A stretch of 64,000 nucleotides of DNA from Streptomyces natalensis ATCC 27448. GTDB lineage: Bacteria; Actinomycetota; Actinomycetes; Streptomycetales; Streptomycetaceae. The DNA is taken from assembly GCF_000935125.1 (NCBI RefSeq), contig NZ_JRKI01000003.1, positions 434,001 through 498,000 of the forward strand, in the 5' to 3' direction. The translations under genes were made by a program, and so were the position numbers. A model generated the notes under the pieces. That model was not told where the DNA came from and did no database searches. It worked only from the letters and a program-made list of their open reading frames with translations. Below are positions 35,982-44,823 of this stretch, piece after piece; position 1 is the first letter of the stretch; each line of letters starts with the position of its first letter.

Positions 35982-37241
35982 ATGACCGCGCATTCCGCGA
36001 CACTGGCCCTGGATGAGGCGGTACGAGCCCGTCTGAATGAGGGGGAAGATGTTCTCCATCTCGGCTTCGGGGAGGCGGGGTTGCCGGTCGCCCCGGAGCT
36101 GATCGAGGTGCTCGCCGACGCCGGTCGGCACAACGGCTATGGCCCGGTGGCCGGTGCGCCGCAGGCCCGCGCCGCCGCCGCGGGGTGGTTCACCCGCCGT
36201 GGACTGGCCACGGAGCCGGAGCAGATTCTGTTCGCCCCTGGGAGTAAGCCCCTGTTGTTCGCCTTGCTGGCCGCGGTCGAGGGCGACGTGGTGCTGCCGT
36301 GCCCCGCCTGGGTCTCCTACGCGGCCCAATCCGCTTTGCTCGGCCGGCGCGTGATCTGGGTGCCGGTGTCTTCCGAGGCCGGTGGTGTCCCCGACCCCGA
36401 GCGCCTGACGCAGGCCCTGCGGCGATCCTCGTCGTCCGGTGCCCGTCCCGGTGTGCTCATCCTCACGGTCCCGGACAACCCCACCGGCACTGTCGCGCCG
36501 CCCGAGCAGGTCGAGGCTGTCTGTGCGATCGCCGACCGCCACGGACTGGCGGTCATCAGCGACGAGATCTACTCCGAACTGTGCCACCGCGGCGCCGCAC
36601 CCAGTCCGGCCCGCTACCTTCCCGAACGAACGGTCGTCACCACGGGTCTCAGCAAGTCCCTTGCCCTCGGCGGTTGGCGGATCGGCTACGCGCGCACCCC
36701 CCTGGGCGGATGGGGCCGGCGTGTGCACGAGGAACTGATCGGGGTGGCCAGCGAGATCTGGTCCAGCCTGGCAGCTCCCATGCAGGCCGTGGCCGACCAC
36801 GTCTTGGGCGATCCGCCGGAGATCACCGCTCGCATCGCGGCCTCCCGCCGCCTGCACGCTCGAGTCGCCACCGCCGTGCACGCGCGGTTGACCGCTGCCG
36901 GAGCGCTGTGTCGGCCCCCGCAGGCCGGCTTCTACCTCTACCCCGACTTCGCCCGTCGGTGCGAATTTCTCCGCAGCCAGGGCATCCTCACGGGCACCGA
37001 CTTGGCCGCGACCCTGCTCGACCGGTACGGCGTCGCCACCCTGCCCGGCAGGGCCTTCGGCGAACCCGACACCGCGTTGACTCTTCGGCTCGCCACCAGC
37101 CTCCTGTACGGCACGACCCGGCGGGAATGCGAGCGGGCGCTCGCCGTGGAAGAACCCGAGAACCTGCCGTGGATCGCTGCTTCTCTCACCCGTCTCGGCG
37201 ACGCGGTGGAGGCGGTCGTGGGCGCCCACCACCGTTCCTGA
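35982..37241 (+). CDS. PLP-dependent aminotransferase, class I/II
   Basis: A 419-residue fold-type I aminotransferase. It has YGPVAGAPQARAAAAGWF near residue 50, the PDNPTGT loop, SDEIYSEL with the PLP-ring aspartate, the Schiff-base lysine in TTGLSKSLALGGWRIGYA and the carboxylate-binding arginine near RLATSL. The ATG at 35982 follows AAGGGAG. The amino acid used cannot be read from sequence. It may serve a small amino-acid pathway with the radical SAM gene that follows after a 550-base gap, but this is inference. Confidence 0.9.
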   Translation: MTAHSATLALDEAVRARLNEGEDVLHLGFGEAGLPVAPELIEVLADAGRHNGYGPVAGAPQARAAAAGWFTRRGLATEPEQILFAPGSKPLLFALLAAVEGDVVLPCPAWVSYAAQSALLGRRVIWVPVSSEAGGVPDPERLTQALRRSSSSGARPGVLILTVPDNPTGTVAPPEQVEAVCAIADRHGLAVISDEIYSELCHRGAAPSPARYLPERTVVTTGLSKSLALGGWRIGYARTPLGGWGRRVHEELIGVASEIWSSLAAPMQAVADHVLGDPPEITARIAASRRLHARVATAVHARLTAAGALCRPPQAGFYLYPDFARRCEFLRSQGILTGTDLAATLLDRYGVATLPGRAFGEPDTALTLRLATSLLYGTTRRECERALAVEEPENLPWIAASLTRLGDAVEAVVGAHHRS

Positions 37242-37792
37242 TCTGTCTCTCGGATGGATACCGGCCTGCCGGTCGGCTGGTGAGGGCGCCCTTAATGCGA
37301 ACCGGTCCCTGGTTTTGCGGATTGTCCCCGGTGGGGGCGGCGGTGCCCACCTGCTCCTCTCAGCTGAGCCGGCTCTGCGGCGAAAGCGGATAAACGTCCG
37401 AGCAATTACTCTTCACGTATCAGAACCGCGAATAGTGCGTATGCCCATATTCGACGCGGGCTGTGTCGTGTGGGCATGTCAAGAGGCGTCGGTGTATGGA
37501 ATCGCTTTTCCGCCACCGCTCCGGCTGCAGAAATGTGTTGATCACCACTCCCGGGCTCGGGAATGTCGCGGCGGGTGAAGCCCGAACCTCATGTGTGCGG
37601 GAAGTCGGCGCTTGTGCAAATCCCGTCCGGTGTTCAGTCGCCTTGCTTACCGCACGGAACAGGTTGGCTGATTTCCTTATATGCCTTGCTGCGTGCAACA
37701 CGGCCACCTACGTTTGCAGGCAGCGCAAAACGCGCATGCGAAACTTTCTGCAATGCCGCACAGTGAATTTCGGAACGATGACGAGGAGAGTC
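37242..37792. other. AT-richer non-coding region before the radical SAM gene
   Basis: 550 bases with lower GC than the flanks and no gene with usable codon structure. The long frame that continues upstream from the radical SAM protein lacks family similarity. It probably contains the promoter of that gene. The drop in GC is consistent with acquired DNA. Confidence 0.5.
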
Positions 37793-39160
37793 ATGGAGAC
37801 CATCGCCGAAAACCGGAGCGAGGGCCCCGATCGCCGACGTCCCGGCCAGGCCCCCAGGATGCGAGCCGTGCCAGGTCAGCGCCTTTCCAGGCTTCCGCAG
37901 TTGGCAGGACTCGACGCGACCTTGAAGCGTGATATAGCAGTGGTCAGCGCGGTCCTCCCCTTCAAGGTGAACAACTATGTCATTGACGAGTTAATTGACT
38001 GGTCAAACATTCCTGATGACCCCATCTTCCGTATGACTTTCCCGCATCGCGACATGCTGCCGAGCGACGACTTCGAGTTCATCGCGAAGCTCATGGAAAA
38101 CCAGGCATCCCGGGAAGAGATGGCTGCCGCGGTAAACGAAGTGCGGACGAAGTTGAACCCTCACCCAGGTGATCAGCTTTCGAACAATATCCCCGTAGAA
38201 GATGACGAGCCATTCCATGGGCTTCAGCATAAATATCGCGAAACTGTCCTCGTCTTCCCCGCCCAGGGGCAGACGTGCCACTCATACTGCGGGTACTGCT
38301 TCCGGTGGGCTCAATTCGTCGGAATCTCGGAGCTCAAACAGTCCGTCGATGGTCCGGAAAGGGCCCTTCAGTATCTTGGGGCGCACCGCGAGGTATCTGA
38401 CGTGCTCATCACCGGCGGTGACTCGATGATCATGTCGACGGACCGACTGGTGCCCTATATCGACCCCCTGCTGAGCCCGGACATGGACCACATACGCAAC
38501 ATCCGGTTCGGGACGAAAGCCCTGTCCTACTGGCCCTACCGGTTCACTACGGACAAAGACAGCGACGACCTTCTCCGGCTGTTCGAACGCTGCGTCCAGG
38601 CCGGCCGGCACGTCGCCGTCATGGCGCACTTCAGCCACGCCCAGGAACTGGCCACCGACGCGGTACGCGACGCCATCGCCCGTATCCAGTCGACCGGAGC
38701 GGTGATCCGGGCGCAGGCACCCATCATCCGCTTCGTCAACGACTGGCCCGAGGCGTGGTCGGACATGTGGCGCACCATGGTGGGCATGGGAGTGGTGCCC
38801 TACTACATGTTCGTCGAACGCGACACCGGGGCACGCGGGTACTTCGAGATCCCCCTGGCGCGGGCGCTGGAGGTCTACCAGACAGCCGTCCGCACTGTGT
38901 CCGGCCTGGAGCGGACCGCCCGAGGCCCGGTGATGTCGGCCGCTCCCGGCAAGGTCTGCATCGACGGCACCGCCACCGTCGGAAACGAGAAGGTCTTCGT
39001 CTGCCGATTCCTGCAGGCCCGCGATCCGGAGCGGGTGGGTAAACCGTTCTTCGCCCGCTTCGACGAACATGCCACCTGGTACGACCACCTTCAGCCCGCT
39101 TCCTTCGAGACGCGCCCCTGGTTCGCCACCGCCAACTCAAGTTCCCTGCACGGTTCTTGA
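37793..39160 (+). CDS. KamA-like radical SAM protein (aminomutase family)
   Basis: A 455-residue protein resembling lysine 2,3-aminomutases. The [4Fe-4S]/SAM motif is C162-HSY-C166-GY-C169, followed by FRWAQFVG; the GGD motif (LITGGDSM) that binds SAM is present. K387 in SAAPGKVCIDG is a candidate for the PLP-binding lysine by position, though the KamA glycine run is absent. The family typically moves an alpha-amino group to the beta carbon. This CxxxCxxC-FRW subgroup is, to my knowledge, uncharacterised, so the substrate is open. The ATG at 37793 has GAGGAG. The first half uses unusually AT-rich codons, including a TTA at 37991. The gene runs 70 bases into the opposite membrane protein gene. 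Confidence 0.85.
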   Translation: METIAENRSEGPDRRRPGQAPRMRAVPGQRLSRLPQLAGLDATLKRDIAVVSAVLPFKVNNYVIDELIDWSNIPDDPIFRMTFPHRDMLPSDDFEFIAKLMENQASREEMAAAVNEVRTKLNPHPGDQLSNNIPVEDDEPFHGLQHKYRETVLVFPAQGQTCHSYCGYCFRWAQFVGISELKQSVDGPERALQYLGAHREVSDVLITGGDSMIMSTDRLVPYIDPLLSPDMDHIRNIRFGTKALSYWPYRFTTDKDSDDLLRLFERCVQAGRHVAVMAHFSHAQELATDAVRDAIARIQSTGAVIRAQAPIIRFVNDWPEAWSDMWRTMVGMGVVPYYMFVERDTGARGYFEIPLARALEVYQTAVRTVSGLERTARGPVMSAAPGKVCIDGTATVGNEKVFVCRFLQARDPERVGKPFFARFDEHATWYDHLQPASFETRPWFATANSSSLHGS

Positions 39161-39996
39161 AGGGAGTCGTCCGGCAATGATGCCGGGGCCGCCTGCGGAT
39201 CGCCGCGCTCGGGGGCCCCGGCCTTGCCGACCGGTCGGCGACCGCCAGTACCGGCCTTCGCAACGAGCACCTGTATGTGGAGGGCAACGCTGCACGCCAG
39301 CAGCAAGACGGGAGTGGCGCCCCATTCCGGCAGTGCCAGCGCCAGGACCAGGAAGAAGCCGGCGAACGCGAAGGAGCCTTGCACCACTCCGCGCAGGAAG
39401 TACGCGGCGGCCACTCCTCCTTCGGCGCGGTGGGTGAAGACCGCCATGATGGCCGCGATCACCTGGAGCGGTGCGAGCAACCCGGACAACCGGGGACCCA
39501 GGACATCGGAAGCGGCCGTGATGGCCAGGACGACGATGCCGGCGCAGGCCATGCGCAGCGGGACATCCCACCACGCGCCGACGGCAGTGTGTTGAGAGGT
39601 GCCCTTCGGCCACCAGTGCAGCATGGCCGACAGGCAGAGTAGGACCAGTGGGCCACCGGCGATGGCCGGGAGGCGAACCACCCACAGCAGCAGGGTGCAG
39701 GCCGCGAAGGTGGCCAGACCGGTCATGAGCGACACCGCCCAACCCCAGCGGCGGGCGGTGGCCGCGTAGGCCAGGCAGAATCCGCACCCGGACACCAGAC
39801 CCAGCAGCATCCCCGCCGAGGTCCGGGCGGCAAAGCCATTGCCGTGCTCGGCCAGCATCACCACCACGATGGGGCCCGAGGTCAAGGGCAGACCGGTCAA
39901 GCGGCCACCCACTGCATGGCCCCACCGCCGTTGCACCACCGTGGTGAGCAACACGAGTAGCGGGGCCAGTGCGACGCGTAAAAGCATGATGATCAC
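39091..39996 (-). CDS. Multi-pass membrane protein, possible exporter
   Basis: About 301 residues with nine or so hydrophobic segments (for example LLRVALAPLLVLLTTVV, AGMLLGLVSGCGFCLAYAA, FAACTLLLWVVRLPAIAG, SFAFAGFFLVLALALPEWG) and a soluble basic tail. No known transporter family is certain. GTG at 39996 is chosen because AGGG lies eight bases upstream; ATG at 39987 is possible. It is divergent from an Lrp regulator, an arrangement typical of amino-acid exporters, and convergent with and overlapping the radical SAM gene, so export of that enzyme's product is a reasonable guess. Confidence 0.65.
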   Translation of the reverse strand: MIIMLLRVALAPLLVLLTTVVQRRWGHAVGGRLTGLPLTSGPIVVVMLAEHGNGFAARTSAGMLLGLVSGCGFCLAYAATARRWGWAVSLMTGLATFAACTLLLWVVRLPAIAGGPLVLLCLSAMLHWWPKGTSQHTAVGAWWDVPLRMACAGIVVLAITAASDVLGPRLSGLLAPLQVIAAIMAVFTHRAEGGVAAAYFLRGVVQGSFAFAGFFLVLALALPEWGATPVLLLACSVALHIQVLVAKAGTGGRRPVGKAGAPERGDPQAAPASLPDDSLQEPCRELELAVANQGRVSKEAG

Positions 39997-40087
39997 GACT
40001 ATGACCCTGTCACGCGACAGTCCGAGATTGGCACGGATGTTCCCGCCGTATGCCCGTTTCGCGTGCGGAAAGAGAAGCGATACCCGG

Positions 40088-40588
40088 ATGACACCGCAGA
40101 TACCGCAGCCGACCTCCTTGGATGCGACCGACCGGGCCCTGCTCCACCTCCTGGCCTGCGACAGCCGCGCCACCTACCAGGAACTCGGGCATGCTGTCCG
40201 CCTCAGTGCCAATGCCGCCGCCGAACGTGTCCGCCGCCTGCGGCGCTCCGGCCTCATCCGCGCCTACACGATCGATGTCGACCGCAACACCCTCGGCCAG
40301 ACATTGCGTGCCCTGACCAACATCAAGCTGCGGGAAGGGATGAGCCGGCGCCAGTTCGAAGACGGTCTCGTGGGGTTGCCTCACGTCATGGCAGCCGCCC
40401 ACACCACCGGCGAATACGACTACGAACTCACCATCGGCTGCCGGGAACCTGCCGAACTCGAAGAAATCGTCGACCGTCTCAAGGAGCACCACGGCGTGCG
40501 CGAAGTCAACAGCCGTATCGTTCTCCGTGAGGTCCCCCTCGACCGTCTGCGCATCCTGGAGCACCCACCCGCACGCCGCACTGCATAG
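40088..40588 (+). CDS. Lrp/AsnC-family regulator
   Basis: A 166-residue feast/famine regulator: an N-terminal helix-turn-helix (LDATDRALLHLLACDSRATYQELGHAV then SANAAAERVRRLRRSGLIRAY) and a RAM ligand-binding domain (LPHVMAAAHTTGEYDYELTI). The ATG at 40088 gives the normal family length; an upstream extension overlaps the promoter of the divergent membrane protein. It is the likely controller of that membrane protein. Confidence 0.9.
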   Translation: MTPQIPQPTSLDATDRALLHLLACDSRATYQELGHAVRLSANAAAERVRRLRRSGLIRAYTIDVDRNTLGQTLRALTNIKLREGMSRRQFEDGLVGLPHVMAAAHTTGEYDYELTIGCREPAELEEIVDRLKEHHGVREVNSRIVLREVPLDRLRILEHPPARRTA

Positions 40589-40636
40589 AAGGCCCTCGCC
40601 TGCCCCGCCGAGACGCGGGGCGCTTGCTCGCCTCCA

Positions 40637-40888
40637 GTGGGCGACACCACATCGGAAGCGGGCAAGCGGTACGTCGTCCTGCCGGCCTTCCTCCACTTCG
40701 GCTTCCACGGCCTTCGTCACACCGGCCACACGATGGCCACGCGATTCGGGGCCACCCCGAAGGCGGCGCTGATCTATCAACACTCAGATCGTGAGCGTCA
40801 GAAGGAGGCGGGGAGCGAACTGGACAACACAGAGGCGCAGCATGGTGGTTGTTCCCCCGAGCCGGGCCTGCGTCTTTGGAGCGCGTGA
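40637..40888 (+). pseudogene. Remnant of a tyrosine integrase
   Basis: The fragment FHGLRHTGHTMATRFGAT matches box II of phage/ICE-type tyrosine recombinases (H-x-L-R-H), and KAALIYQHSDRERQKE matches the segment with the catalytic tyrosine. The usual stretch between them (ELMxRMGHSS) is missing and the N-terminal catalytic arginine region is absent. Only the damaged C-terminal end of an actinobacterial integrase remains. It points straight at the tRNA fragment next to it, as int genes do at attP. Confidence 0.75.
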
Positions 40889-40920
40889 CGGGAATCGAAC
40901 CCGCGCTCTGAGCTTGGGAA
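40877..40920 (-). other. 3' fragment of tRNA-Gly(CCC), probable attachment-site scar
   Basis: Read on the minus strand: the anticodon region TTTCCCAAG, variable region, a T arm with GCGGGTTCGATTCCCGT and an acceptor end with an encoded CCA. It resembles the 3' half of Streptomyces tRNA-Gly(CCC) but has no matching 5' half, so it cannot be a working tRNA. Partial tRNA 3' ends next to an integrase are the usual footprint of site-specific integration. Confidence 0.7.
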
Positions 40921-41463
40921 ACAGGGGGCTTTCGCAGGCTTGGTGCGATCCCGACCTACAGAACAGACATGCCTGACGTGGGCGGACTGCCTGCATGTAT
41001 GTGCGTGGTGAGCGGAAGCGTGGCGCGAAGCGCTGCTGGTCTCAGTCGCTGAAGCGTACGGTTCCGGCCCGCCGTGGAATCTCCGCCGGTTCGCCGGCCA
41101 CCGATAGCGGCCGGTATTCCACCCGCCGGCGTCCCGGATCAGCCCAGGACAGCTGTATCCAGCCAATTACTGCCGTATGGCGATAAGTTGTTAGTGAGTC
41201 GGCTCCGGTGTCGGGTTGCCGAGAAGCCCTGGTCGAAGCCCACCTGACCTGCAGTTCTCCATAAGGCGGCCGCGGGCGGTGGGCCGCAAGTGTTGAATTG
41301 CGGCCTCTTTGTGCCGAATGAGGCGTCCGAAGTGATCATTAGCGTTCTACGCTGCGGTTGTGCGGCTCAGGGAATGGGTGTCAGGGGTGGCCTGTTCATG
41401 TGAAAGCGATCCCGACCACTCGGCTAATTGGTGACCGTGTGACTTGCGGGGCAAGAGAGTCTT
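40921..41463. other. Non-coding region between the integration scar and the SARP gene
   Basis: 540 bases without a convincing gene. The segment 41160-41420 is AT-richer and should hold the SARP promoter. No operator was recognised. Confidence 0.4.
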
Positions 41464-43470
41464 ATGGCCGTTACGTGGCAGGCGCGTGGCGGGATCTGGG
41501 ACGCCCGCCCGGAAGTAGGGGGACTCCTGTTACATTCCGTATCTTTCAAGGTGCTGGGGCCGCTGACGGCAGAGGTGGACGGGGAACAGATCAGGATTGG
41601 CGGGACGCGGCAGCGTACGGTCCTCGCGATGCTGTTGCTCTCGGCGGGCCACCCGGTCTCCGTGGCGGCGCTGACCGATGCGGTGTGGCAGGGGGCGCCA
41701 CCCGCCACCGCCCGTAACCAGATCGCCATATGCATCACCGCGCTGCGGCGCATCTTCCGGGACGCTGCTGGCGCCGAGGCGCTCATCGAGACCGTGCACA
41801 ACGGCTACGCCCTGCACCCCGGGGGGCACCGGATCGATCTCCACGAGGTGGAGGCGCTGCTGGCGCGGGCCCGCGAGCTGGTGGACGACGGGCGAACCGT
41901 GGACGCGGTAGGGGAGTTCGAGCGGGTCCTGGCCATGTGGTCCGGCACGGTCCTCGACGGTCTGTCCGGCGGCCGTATCAAGGATTTCGCCGCCGGACTG
42001 ACGGAGCTGTGGCTCGACGTGAACGAGGATTGTGCCGAGCTGCAGCTGCAGCTCGGCCGGTACCGGCCCTTGGTCTCCCGGCTCACCGAGCTCGTCAAGA
42101 AGTACCCACTGCGGGAGCACAGTCGCCTCCAGCTCATGGAGGGCCAGCGTTGGCTGGGCAGACGCGCCGACGCGCTGGAAACATACCGCGAGGGCCGCAA
42201 GGTGTTGGTGGAGGAGCTCGGGATCGAGCCAGGGGCCGCGCTGCAGGAGCTTCACCATCGCATCCTGCAGGAGTCGGGCGGGGCCGAGCAGGGCGAGCTG
42301 CCGCCCGCAGCGCGTACGGCGCCGGTGCCGGTGGCCGCGGTGCCGGCCGAGCTGCCGCTGTCTTCGGCCTCGTTCACCGGCCGGGTGGCTGAGATCGCAG
42401 CCCTGGACCGGTTGCTGCACCAACCCATGAGGCAGTCGCCGGCCATCGCGGCCCTCTTCGGTGTGGGCGGGGTGGGCAAGACCGCCCTCGCCGTGCACTG
42501 GGCCAACCGCGTTGCGGCGCACTTCCCCGACGGGCAGCTATTCGTCGACATGCGAGGCTTCCACGAGCACGAGGAGCCCGTCTCCCCGATGAGCGCCCTG
42601 GACCGGTGTCTGCGCGTGCTCGGCGTGCCCAGCTCTCAGATCCCCGCCGATCGGCAGGAGAGGGCAGCGCTGTACCGCACGGTGCTGGACGGCAGACGTG
42701 TGCTGATTGTGCTGGACAACGTGCGGTCGCTCGCCCAAATCCTGCCGTTGCTGCCGGGCCAGGGAGAGTCCTGCGTCCTGATCACCAGCCGGAATCCCCT
42801 CGACTATTTGGCTGGGGACTACGCCGTGGTGCAGGTCGGCCTCAAGCCACTGAGCCAGGACGAGGCCGTCACGATGCTGGGGGCGACCATCGGTACGGAA
42901 CGCATAGCCGCGGAGACCGAGATGGCGCGGCGCCTCGTCATGTTGTGCGACCGGTTGCCGTTGGCCCTGAGGGTCGCCGGGGTCCGGCTCGCAGCCAAGC
43001 CGCACCGTTCGCTTTCCCAACTGGTGACGCGCCTGGAGGACCGCCGGTGTCGGCTGGATCTGCTGAGCTCGGGCCACGTCGGGGTGCGCGCCGGGCTCTG
43101 GCTCAGCTACCGGGAACTGCCGCGTGCGGCTGCCCAGATGTACCGCTGCCTGGGCCTGCTCACGTTGCCGTACTTCGACGTCTGGGTGGGAGCGGCCCTG
43201 CTCGATGTGGACCTGGGCCATGCCGAGGACCTGATGGAGCAGCTGGTGGACGCGCAGCTGCTGGAGGTCTGCCCCAGCATTCCGGGCGCACCGGCGCGCT
43301 TCTGTTTTCAGGGACTGTCGCGGCTCTTCGCCTGGGAAAGGGCACAAGAGGAGGACTCCGAGGCAGCTCTGGACCGGGTGTTCGGGGTGTGGCTCAGACT
43401 GGTCGACGACGCCACGAGCGGTTGCGCGGGTGCGAGTACGGGTACGTGCCGCCGTTGCGGGACGCGCTGA
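41464..43470 (+). CDS. SARP-family pathway activator with NB-ARC ATPase domain
   Basis: A 668-residue AfsR-like regulator. Residues from about 28 form the OmpR-like DNA-binding domain (VSFKVLGPLTAEVDGEQIRI to GYALHPGGHRIDL), followed by the bacterial transcriptional activation domain (DLHEVEALLARARELVDDGR to LGIEPGAALQELH). The NB-ARC part has a P-loop GVGGVGKTALAVHWAN and LIVLDNVR. The TPR region of AfsR is missing and the last 25 residues (after VDDATSG) look out of frame, with familiar-looking sequence continuing in other frames to about 43690, so the C-terminus may be eroded. A TTA codon at 41530 lies near the assumed start. It probably activates the adjacent cluster. Confidence 0.85.
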   Translation: MAVTWQARGGIWDARPEVGGLLLHSVSFKVLGPLTAEVDGEQIRIGGTRQRTVLAMLLLSAGHPVSVAALTDAVWQGAPPATARNQIAICITALRRIFRDAAGAEALIETVHNGYALHPGGHRIDLHEVEALLARARELVDDGRTVDAVGEFERVLAMWSGTVLDGLSGGRIKDFAAGLTELWLDVNEDCAELQLQLGRYRPLVSRLTELVKKYPLREHSRLQLMEGQRWLGRRADALETYREGRKVLVEELGIEPGAALQELHHRILQESGGAEQGELPPAARTAPVPVAAVPAELPLSSASFTGRVAEIAALDRLLHQPMRQSPAIAALFGVGGVGKTALAVHWANRVAAHFPDGQLFVDMRGFHEHEEPVSPMSALDRCLRVLGVPSSQIPADRQERAALYRTVLDGRRVLIVLDNVRSLAQILPLLPGQGESCVLITSRNPLDYLAGDYAVVQVGLKPLSQDEAVTMLGATIGTERIAAETEMARRLVMLCDRLPLALRVAGVRLAAKPHRSLSQLVTRLEDRRCRLDLLSSGHVGVRAGLWLSYRELPRAAAQMYRCLGLLTLPYFDVWVGAALLDVDLGHAEDLMEQLVDAQLLEVCPSIPGAPARFCFQGLSRLFAWERAQEEDSEAALDRVFGVWLRLVDDATSGCAGASTGTCRRCGTR

Positions 43471-43832
43471 CGGCAGGGACGCCTGGAGATGCGCGGCTAC
43501 CTGGAGGAGTCACGATCGCCGTTGAGTACGTGCTGCAGGCGAACCGGGCGGCCGGGGACGCGGCCGGCACGGGAACGACCAGGCGCGCACTGGGCCGCTG
43601 GAGATCTGCCGGCAAGGGCACCTCGAAGCCGAGTGTCCGCTGCGTTGCCCATCCTCCTCGTGGGAGCTTTCGCCGGACGTGTGTGACCACGCTACCTCGC
43701 CGCCCTTTCGGAGGTATTTCACAGTTGTTTCCCTCACCGCGATAGGTAAAAAGCTAACAAAATCGGCTGCCGCTAGGGTCGTTCTGATATCGAGCGGAAG
43801 TTCGATGGGGGCTGATGGGGGGGTAGCGGGGG

Positions 43833-44489
43833 ATGAAGAACTCACTGCTGGTCGCGCATACCGAAGGGCTCATGCGCACAGGGATCGCACAGATCCTGCA
43901 GGCCGCGGACGACATGACCGTAGTGGCACAGGCCGCCACCCGCGACCAGATGGTGCGGCTCGGGCTGCTGTGTCGGCCCGACGTCGTGGTGATGGACGGG
44001 GGCAGCGCCGAATTCGCGGATCCGATCACCATCTGGGAAATGACGCGCACCCTGGCCGATGTCCTATTGCTCACTCCGCCGGGGTTCGACGCCAAGCTCC
44101 TGCGGGCCCTGGAGGCGGGTGCCGTCGGACTTCTCCCGACGACCGCGACGGCCGGGGAACTGCACCATGCGGTGCGGCTCATCGCTGCCGGGAAAGGCTT
44201 CATCGACCCGACCATCATCCGCCCGCTCTCCCGAGCGGTCGGCGGGCGAGCCGGGGCGAGGGCGCTGGTTTCCGAGGAGCGCTTGTCGGACCTGCTGACG
44301 CCCCGTGAGCGTCAGGTACTCGCCTGCATCAGCCAAGGGCTACCCAACGCGCGTATCGCGCAGCAGCTCATGGTGTCCGAGAACACGGTGAAGACGCACG
44401 TCAGTCGCCTGCTCGCCAAGCTGGGACTGCGCAGCCGCGTGGAGGCCGCGCTTGCCGTCAAGGACAACCAGATCCTCCTCCCCGGCTGA
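43833..44489 (+). CDS. LuxR/NarL-type regulator with atypical receiver
   Basis: A 218-residue response-regulator-like protein. The receiver domain keeps the phospho-Asp position in DVVVMDGG but lacks the usual N-terminal acidic pair (LLVAHTEG instead), so it may not be phosphorylated. The C-terminal LuxR helix-turn-helix is intact: LTPRERQVLACISQGLPNAR then VSENTVKTHVSRLLAKLGL. No histidine kinase is nearby. It starts with ATG after a GGGGG run and is placed as a cluster regulator. Confidence 0.88.
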   Translation: MKNSLLVAHTEGLMRTGIAQILQAADDMTVVAQAATRDQMVRLGLLCRPDVVVMDGGSAEFADPITIWEMTRTLADVLLLTPPGFDAKLLRALEAGAVGLLPTTATAGELHHAVRLIAAGKGFIDPTIIRPLSRAVGGRAGARALVSEERLSDLLTPRERQVLACISQGLPNARIAQQLMVSENTVKTHVSRLLAKLGLRSRVEAALAVKDNQILLPG

Positions 44490-44823
44490 CAGGTCGGTGG
44501 TGAACTGCCGTCCGTATCCCAGGTCGTCAATGGCATGTATGCGTGCGCTCCTCGCAGCGAGCCGGCTGTTCAGGTACGGCTCGGCGTTTGTCATGTCGCT
44601 CCCCGGTGAAGAAATTCTTCGCGAGAACGTGGGAATAGCGGTCGACGGACGCCAAATTGTTCCCTTTTCGCGGGCAATGCGCCGCGATCGAGGCGGGAGT
44701 CGTAGAAAGGGACGAGCGGTTGTAGTCCAAAAGTTGACGAGGGTCCCTCGCTATGTGTATCGCCGGGAGATCGTCCCGCTGTTTTGATCGGTGCCAGATA
44801 TGCATTGATCACAAGGGGGACGC
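44490..44823. other. Non-coding region upstream of the ParB/StrR-like gene
   Basis: About 330 bases, less GC-rich than the flanks (for example AAATTCTTCGCGAG near 44610). No gene or palindromic StrR-type site was recognised here. It presumably carries the promoter of the ParB-like regulator. Confidence 0.35.

Noticed and set aside
37463..37792. N-terminal extension of the radical SAM protein
   Set aside because: The first 110 codons show no family similarity and irregular composition, and the ATG at 37793 has a clear GAGGAG.
40870..40960. A complete, working tRNA gene
   Set aside because: Only the anticodon-to-acceptor half is recognisable. No 5' acceptor strand or D arm pairs with it.
40791..40976. 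Small plus-strand frame with GARDGNRTRALSLGN
   Set aside because: This peptide pattern is a known artefact of translating across a tRNA-like 3' end; it overlaps the tRNA-Gly fragment.
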